Positions 59,742-64,000 of a stretch of DNA of 64,000 nt are shown piece by piece. How positions within the stretch are numbered: the stretch's first letter is position 1; each line of letters starts with the position of its first letter. This stretch comes from Aquisediminimonas sp031376385 (GTDB taxonomy: Bacteria > Pseudomonadota > Alphaproteobacteria > Sphingomonadales > Sphingomonadaceae), in NCBI GenBank assembly GCA_031376385.1, contig JANMDQ010000031.1, positions 24,187 through 88,186 on the forward strand, in the 5' to 3' direction. The position numbers and the translations under genes are program-made. Below the pieces are notes generated by a model, which saw nothing but the letters and a program-made list of their open reading frames with translations, was not told the DNA's origin and ran no database searches.

Positions 59742-61480
59742 GCGGATCCCTCAGGACGATAGAAAATCTCCTTCAGCGCATGCAGGTCGCCTGTGTCGAT
59801 TTGCGCGGCCAGCCGTTTCTGATCGCGACTGCGGAAATCGGCCTCTACGCCGCCAATATCCTCTTCGCTCGCTCCAATCGCAGCAAGGGCCTCAATCCCC
59901 ATGCGCACAGCGGATTCGTAAACTTCACGGATCACACGGCCTTCACCAAGATCATTGAAAGCCATCAATTGCCGCCGGTCATAAGCGCGAACGAAAATTG
60001 CGGCGTCGGGGAAGCTGTGCATGATCGCCTCCAAATCCTTCGGTGCGAAATCCTTGTCATCCTGACAAAATAGGATCAACTGCGCGTCTGCGGCACCCGC
60101 CTTATGCAGCAAATCGATACGCCGTCCATCGCCGTACCAGACTTTGGCCCCAAATGTTCCCGACACTTCAATTTGTGCTGGCTTGATATCCACCATCGTC
60201 ACAGACACGCCGTAACCCATCAGCATCTGCGATACAGCCTGGCCAAAGCGGCCAAAGCCGACGACGATGGCGCTAGCGCGCGGGGCATGTTCCGGGCCTT
60301 CCGGCGTTTCTCCCTGCACTTGCTGCCCCTGTTCATAGCGTTCCGCCGCCATCAGCAGGAACGGCGTGGCCGCCATGGATATGGTTACAACCGCGCCGAA
60401 CAGGCTTGCCGCCTGCGGCTCAATGAGCAATGCGGCTTGCGCCTGCCCGAACAGAACAAAGCCAAATTCGCCGCCTTGGCTGAGCAATAGCCCAAGCCCA
60501 ATCGCCTGCCGCCACGGCGTGCCAAACCAGCGGGCGAGTATCGCAATGATGCCGAACTTCACGGATACAACTGCTGCAGCCATGCCAAACACGAACAGCG
60601 GATTGGCGATGATCGCGTTCAAATCCAGCACCATGCCCACCGCCATGAAGAACAGGCCAAGCAGGATCGAACGGAAGGGTTCAATGTCCGCCTCAATCTC
60701 ATGCCTGTAAGGCGAATCGGCAAGCATGACGCCCGCGACGAACGCACCGAGCGCCGTCGACAAATGCAGTGAGTGCATCAGCGCGGAACTGGCAAAGACA
60801 GTGAACAGTCCCACGCCCACAAATAATTCCCGTTCCCCCAATCGACCGACAAGGCGGAGAACAGGGTTGAGCAAAAAGCGCCCGGCCAGCACCAGGCCGA
60901 CAATCGCGCCAACCGTATAGAGCCCTAATTGCCATCCCGGCGGGGCGGTGGGATCCGTCGGCGCGCGCGACAGGGCAGCGATGATCGTGATGAGAGGCAC
61001 AATCGCCAGATCCTGAAACAGGAGAACCGAAAAGGCGCGCTCTCCAAAGGGCGAGTTGATTCGCCCCGATGATTTGAGTGCAGGCAAAACTTGCGCGGTT
61101 GAACTGAGTGCCAGCGGCAGACCAAGCGCCAGCGCCGCGCCCCAAGTGAAGCCGGCAAAAATCATGATGACGCCGCATAGAGTCAGTCCGCAAATCGTGA
61201 CTTGAAGGAGACCAAGACCAAAAATATCGCGCTTCAATCGCCAGAGGCGTGCGGGGTTTAGCTCCAGCCCGACCAGAAACAGCAGTAGCGCAATGCCAAG
61301 CTCCGCAATCGCCAGCTTCGATTCGCCGCCGCCAACAATGCCAATGCCGGACGGGCCGATCAGCGCGCCTGCAACCAGATAGCCCAGCACGGCGCCCAGC
61401 CCGAACCGGCGGAACAGCATGACGCAGGCTAACCCTGCGGCAAGAAGGATCGTCCCTTCGATGAGGACGGAACCGCCCAT
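59738..61480 (-). CDS. Kef-type CPA2 monovalent cation:proton antiporter
   Basis: A 580-residue antiporter: about 12 membrane segments of the Na/H exchanger fold (residues about 5-385, with FLVGLELNPARLWRLKRDIF and GVFVAGVMLADSPYRHEIEADIEPF-type conserved loops), then a cytoplasmic TrkA-N Rossmann domain (VVGFGRFGQAV, VTMVDIKP). It resembles KefB/KefC potassium efflux systems, which in some bacteria are gated by glutathione adducts. The exact ion is not proven. It overlaps DUF423 by 4 bases and the NifU-like gene by 1. Confidence 0.87.
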   Translation of the reverse strand: MGGSVLIEGTILLAAGLACVMLFRRFGLGAVLGYLVAGALIGPSGIGIVGGGESKLAIAELGIALLLFLVGLELNPARLWRLKRDIFGLGLLQVTICGLTLCGVIMIFAGFTWGAALALGLPLALSSTAQVLPALKSSGRINSPFGERAFSVLLFQDLAIVPLITIIAALSRAPTDPTAPPGWQLGLYTVGAIVGLVLAGRFLLNPVLRLVGRLGERELFVGVGLFTVFASSALMHSLHLSTALGAFVAGVMLADSPYRHEIEADIEPFRSILLGLFFMAVGMVLDLNAIIANPLFVFGMAAAVVSVKFGIIAILARWFGTPWRQAIGLGLLLSQGGEFGFVLFGQAQAALLIEPQAASLFGAVVTISMAATPFLLMAAERYEQGQQVQGETPEGPEHAPRASAIVVGFGRFGQAVSQMLMGYGVSVTMVDIKPAQIEVSGTFGAKVWYGDGRRIDLLHKAGAADAQLILFCQDDKDFAPKDLEAIMHSFPDAAIFVRAYDRRQLMAFNDLGEGRVIREVYESAVRMGIEALAAIGASEEDIGGVEADFRSRDQKRLAAQIDTGDLHALKEIFYRPEGSA

Positions 61481-61905
61481 TAGTGCGCTGCTTCTTTCGC
61501 GGCTTGCGTGGCAGCTTCGAACGGAAGAAGGATGGCAGGGTGCCGCGCACTGAGGCGGCGGGCAGGTTCAAACACCGATAGCCCCGGCCAATCTCCTGGC
61601 GTATCCGCTTGCCCCGACAGCCAATCTTGCAACTGGTCCTTCGCGGCCTCAACTATTGCGGCCGATTGCCCTGTGATATGACGGCCCAGCAAAGTGGCGC
61701 TGGCCTGACCTAGCGCGCAGGCCTTTACGTCCTGACCGACCGCACTGATGTTTCCCGACGAATCGAGGGAGATATCCACCACGATGGTGCTTCCGCAAAC
61801 AGGCGACCGCTTTTCTGAACTGGCATCTGGGTTGGCAAGGCGCGGAAATTCAAATGTCGACGCGGCCAGACGCAAAATATCGGTCGTGTAAAGCGCGCTG
61901 CTCAC
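61480..61905 (-). CDS. NifU/IscU N-terminal-like scaffold protein
   Basis: A 141-residue protein of the IscU/NifU-N fold: first cysteine motif VCGSTIVVD, second ACALGQASATLL, but the third ligand region (SARHPAILLPFEA) has no cysteine where IscU and SufU carry one. It may hold a labile Fe-S cluster with other ligands, or have lost scaffold function. GTG at 61905 overlaps the cvpA stop by 4 bases; the upstream extension within cvpA is rejected. Confidence 0.78.
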   Translation of the reverse strand: MSSALYTTDILRLAASTFEFPRLANPDASSEKRSPVCGSTIVVDISLDSSGNISAVGQDVKACALGQASATLLGRHITGQSAAIVEAAKDQLQDWLSGQADTPGDWPGLSVFEPARRLSARHPAILLPFEAATQAAKEAAH

Positions 61906-62423
61906 GGCGCTGGCGCATCCGCCCCGTCCCCATTGCGCCGCTCCCCGACATAAGTGATCAGCGCGCCGGATGTGGCATTCAGAAGCGGGTAAGTTTTCGA
62001 TGCTGTCATCCATTCAGGCCGCTGCTTTGGGCCGCCGTAAATCGTATCATAAACCAAAGTGACAAGCGTGAACACCAACGTCGCCCCGACCAACCCTTTG
62101 ACCAGGCCAAAGCCAAGCCCCAAGATGCGATCAAAGCCGCCAATCCCGGATGATTTGGTCTTTTCCCCAAGCGAACGCGCAGCAAAGCGGACGCCGAGGA
62201 AGGTCACGCCAAAAACCAACGCGAACGCAAGGACCGATGCCCCGCTTTCCGTGCCAACTGACGCTGCGAGCATCCCAACGACAGGCGCATGAAATAATCT
62301 GACAGCCAACACTGCAACCAACCAAGCGGCAAGCGACAAAGCCTCCGTCACAAAGCCGCGTTGAAGACCAAGAACGCCCGCACCACCGGCGAGCAAAAGA
62401 GTAAGAATATCAAGTGCAGTCAT
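61902..62423 (-). CDS. cvpA: CvpA family inner-membrane protein
   Basis: A 173-residue protein with four membrane segments. The opening TALDILTLLLAGGAGVLGLQRGFVTEALSLAAW and the central DRILGLGFGLVKGLVGATLVF are typical of CvpA, linked to colicin V production and envelope homeostasis. The ATG at 62423 gives the normal family N-terminus. It follows radA by 43 bases on the same strand. Confidence 0.9.
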   Translation of the reverse strand: MTALDILTLLLAGGAGVLGLQRGFVTEALSLAAWLVAVLAVRLFHAPVVGMLAASVGTESGASVLAFALVFGVTFLGVRFAARSLGEKTKSSGIGGFDRILGLGFGLVKGLVGATLVFTLVTLVYDTIYGGPKQRPEWMTASKTYPLLNATSGALITYVGERRNGDGADAPAP

Positions 62424-62466
62424 TTGCCGCTCATAGTCGCGCCATGCCACCCAAGTCGAGAGTGGA

Positions 62467-63840
62467 TCACCCCCGGCCCAACATTGCGTCCACCATCAGC
62501 CCCAAACGCTGAAAGTTGATGAAGGTCATGCCTTTGGGCGCGGCTGGCCCGCCGGAAGGCGTATACGCACGATCAAAACCGAGCTTGGCCGATTCCTTCG
62601 CGCGGATCGCGCTATAGGCGACCGGGCGGACCTCGCCAGACAGAGCAATTTCACCGAACACGACGGTTCCGTGGGGCACAGCGCGGTCTGACAGGGCCGA
62701 AACGAGCGCCGCCGCCACGGCCAAATCAGCCGCTGGATCAGTCAGCCGGTAACCGCCAGCTATGTTGAGATAAACTTCGCAGGAGGAGAAGCTCAGCCCG
62801 CAACGTGCCTCCAGCACCGCCAGGATCATTGCCAGTCGACCACTGTCCCAACCCACAACCGCGCGGCGGGGAGTTGCGCCACTGGCCAATCGCACGACCA
62901 AGGCCTGCACCTCCACCAGCACCGGCCGTGTGCCTTCCAGTGCAGGAAACACCGCAATCCCGGCCATATCGCCGGTCCGCTCGGTAAGAAACAGCGAAGA
63001 CGGGTTAGCGACTTCATCAAGCCCGCCTTCCTCCATCGTGAACACGCCAATTTCATCGGTGCCACCAAAGCGGTTCTTGATGGCACGCAAGATGCGATAG
63101 AGATGCGACCGCTCTCCTTCAAAACTGAGGACTGTATCGACCATATGTTCGAGCACGCGCGGTCCGGCGATCGCGCCGTCCTTCGTCACATGGCCAACCA
63201 AGATCAGTGCGGTGCCGGATTGTTTGGCATAACGAATGAGTTCCTGCGCAGATGCGCGCACTTGGCTGACGGTGCCGGGCGCGCCTTCGATCAGGTCGCT
63301 GTGCATGGTTTGGATCGAATCAACAATCAGCAGAGCAGGCGCAGGCCCCTGACCTAAGGTCGTGAGAATATCACGGACAGAGCCTGATGCCGCAAGTTGG
63401 ACTGGAGACTTATCCAGCCCCAACCGTTTGGCCCGCAACCGCACTTGATCGGCGGATTCTTCACCCGAAATATAGGCCACGCCGTGCCCCGCCAGCGCCA
63501 ATCGCGCGGCGGCCTGAAGCAGCAATGTGGACTTTCCGATGCCGGGGTCGCCCGCCATCAGGACCGCTGATCCAGCAACAAACCCGCCGCCAAGGGTGCG
63601 GTCCAGCTCCGCAATTCCGGTCTCCAACCGATCAGGCAGTGGGCTTGCCGCATCAAGACCAGATAGCGTGATCGCCCGCCCACCGCCGTGTAGATCATGC
63701 TTGGCCCGGAATGGGGTAACGGTGCCCCCGACGTCCTCAACAATGCAATTCCACGCTTCACAGTCCGTGCATTGCCCAGCCCAGCGCGGCGCGACTGAGC
63801 CGCATTGCTGACATACATATCTCTTTTGGGGTTTCGCCAT
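62467..63840 (-). CDS. radA: DNA repair protein RadA
   Basis: A 457-residue RadA/Sms: an N-terminal zinc finger (CQQCG...CTDC, starting near residue 10), Walker A GDPGIGKST, the RadA KNRFGGTDEIGVF motif, and a C-terminal Lon-like domain (AVVGWDSGRLAMILAVLEARCGLSFSSCEVYLNIAGGYRL). It drives branch migration in recombination repair. The ATG at 63840 gives the classic MAKPQKRYVCQQCG start. A perfect LexA-type box lies just upstream. Confidence 0.95.
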   Translation of the reverse strand: MAKPQKRYVCQQCGSVAPRWAGQCTDCEAWNCIVEDVGGTVTPFRAKHDLHGGGRAITLSGLDAASPLPDRLETGIAELDRTLGGGFVAGSAVLMAGDPGIGKSTLLLQAAARLALAGHGVAYISGEESADQVRLRAKRLGLDKSPVQLAASGSVRDILTTLGQGPAPALLIVDSIQTMHSDLIEGAPGTVSQVRASAQELIRYAKQSGTALILVGHVTKDGAIAGPRVLEHMVDTVLSFEGERSHLYRILRAIKNRFGGTDEIGVFTMEEGGLDEVANPSSLFLTERTGDMAGIAVFPALEGTRPVLVEVQALVVRLASGATPRRAVVGWDSGRLAMILAVLEARCGLSFSSCEVYLNIAGGYRLTDPAADLAVAAALVSALSDRAVPHGTVVFGEIALSGEVRPVAYSAIRAKESAKLGFDRAYTPSGGPAAPKGMTFINFQRLGLMVDAMLGRG

Positions 63841-63845
63841 AATCG

Positions 63846-63860
63846 GAACAATGAAGGAAC
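63846..63860 (-). promoter_or_regulatory. LexA-type box upstream of radA
   Basis: GAAC-AATGAAG-GAAC, reading GTTC-N7-GTTC on the minus strand. It ends 5 bases before the radA ATG, so LexA binding would block the leader or, if transcription starts downstream of it, part of the message is leaderless. The position is unusual, and chance is possible, but the match to the consensus is exact. Confidence 0.4.
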
Positions 63861-63893
63861 GAATTTTGCGAGTCAAGGGGGGCATCCGCTAGT

Positions 63894-63991
63894 CCGTTCG
63901 TGTCGAGCTCGTCGAGACATCCCGCCCCGTTCGTGTCGAGCGTGGGGAGTCAGGGGTTGAAGCGGGCGCACAGTCTAGACAATCTCGACAC
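63894..63991. repeat. Cluster of sphingomonad-type short repeats
   Basis: The 15-mer CCGTTCGTGTCGAGC occurs at 63894-63908 and 63927-63941, and the complement CTCGACAC appears near 63984-63991. The first copy continues into TCGTCGAGACA, forming a small inverted structure. This non-coding block upstream of radA runs to the window end and belongs to the same TCGA-rich repeat class as the elements at 2033, 13664 and 15567. Confidence 0.65.
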
Positions 63992-64000
63992 CAAAGGGGG

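Noticed and set aside
1..64000. CRISPR array, insertion sequences, prophage or toxin-antitoxin pair
   Set aside because: No regularly spaced direct repeats, no transposase motifs, no phage structural genes and no recognisable toxin-antitoxin pair were seen on either strand.

Overview
The window looks like chromosomal DNA of a free-living alphaproteobacterium, most probably a sphingomonad (Sphingomonadales). The evidence is a class I (archaeal-type) lysyl-tRNA synthetase, two large TonB-dependent receptors, an RcnB-like protein, dispersed short inverted repeats built on a TTCGACAAGCTCAGG-type core, and tightly packed genes with many 4-base start/stop overlaps. No phage, insertion sequence, CRISPR array or rRNA operon was seen. 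There is one tRNA gene, tRNA-Arg(CCT).

Layout. 1-6.8 kb: an accessory, probably catabolic cluster: a partial FAD monooxygenase, a SAM methyltransferase with a coupled small protein, an FAD-linked oxidase, a CubicO-type serine hydrolase, an IclR regulator and a Tat-exported DUF1838 protein. A near-identical 20-base operator candidate lies in both divergent promoter regions. 6.8-16.9 kb: L,D-transpeptidase, small secreted protein, SixA-type phosphatase and DinG-like helicase on the minus strand, class I LysRS on the plus strand, then a DUF885 hydrolase, an RcnB-like protein and a HAD-IB phosphatase. 16.9-20.4 kb: a four-gene Mla-type lipid-transport operon. 20.4-25.2 kb: SDS-type alkyl sulfatase, alpha/beta hydrolase, tyrosine phosphatase and S66 carboxypeptidase.

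25.2-43.6 kb: the dominant structure, a minus-strand block that reads lipoprotein, TonB receptor, gspC-D-E-F-G-H-I-J-K-L-M, gspN, second TonB receptor, S66 peptidase, phosphatase. It is a complete type II secretion core without a prepilin peptidase. A Pho-box-like repeat precedes the lipoprotein gene, so phosphate-controlled secretion is a reasonable hypothesis.

43.7-52.4 kb: MOSC protein, rmuC (with a LexA-type box), a PNPOx-like flavoprotein, an aldose-1-epimerase, a decayed cupin/JmjC-like pseudogene, tRNA-Arg, DUF1178 protein, Nit-type hydrolase, glutaredoxin, ComF, methyltransferase, Nudix enzyme, and two orphan Flp pilins ending in a strong terminator. 52.4-64 kb: housekeeping: M48 protease, accA, xerD, a large unknown protein preceded by a 43-residue membrane protein, aroK-aroB, DUF423 protein, a Kef-type antiporter, a NifU/IscU-like protein, cvpA and radA (again with a LexA-type box), ending in repeat DNA. 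No stretch over 300 bases lacks a gene, except 47319-48126, which holds only the pseudogene and a hairpin.

All calls come from reading sequence and translations by eye. No database search was run. Start codons were moved from the longest frame where a ribosome-binding site or family length argued for it.
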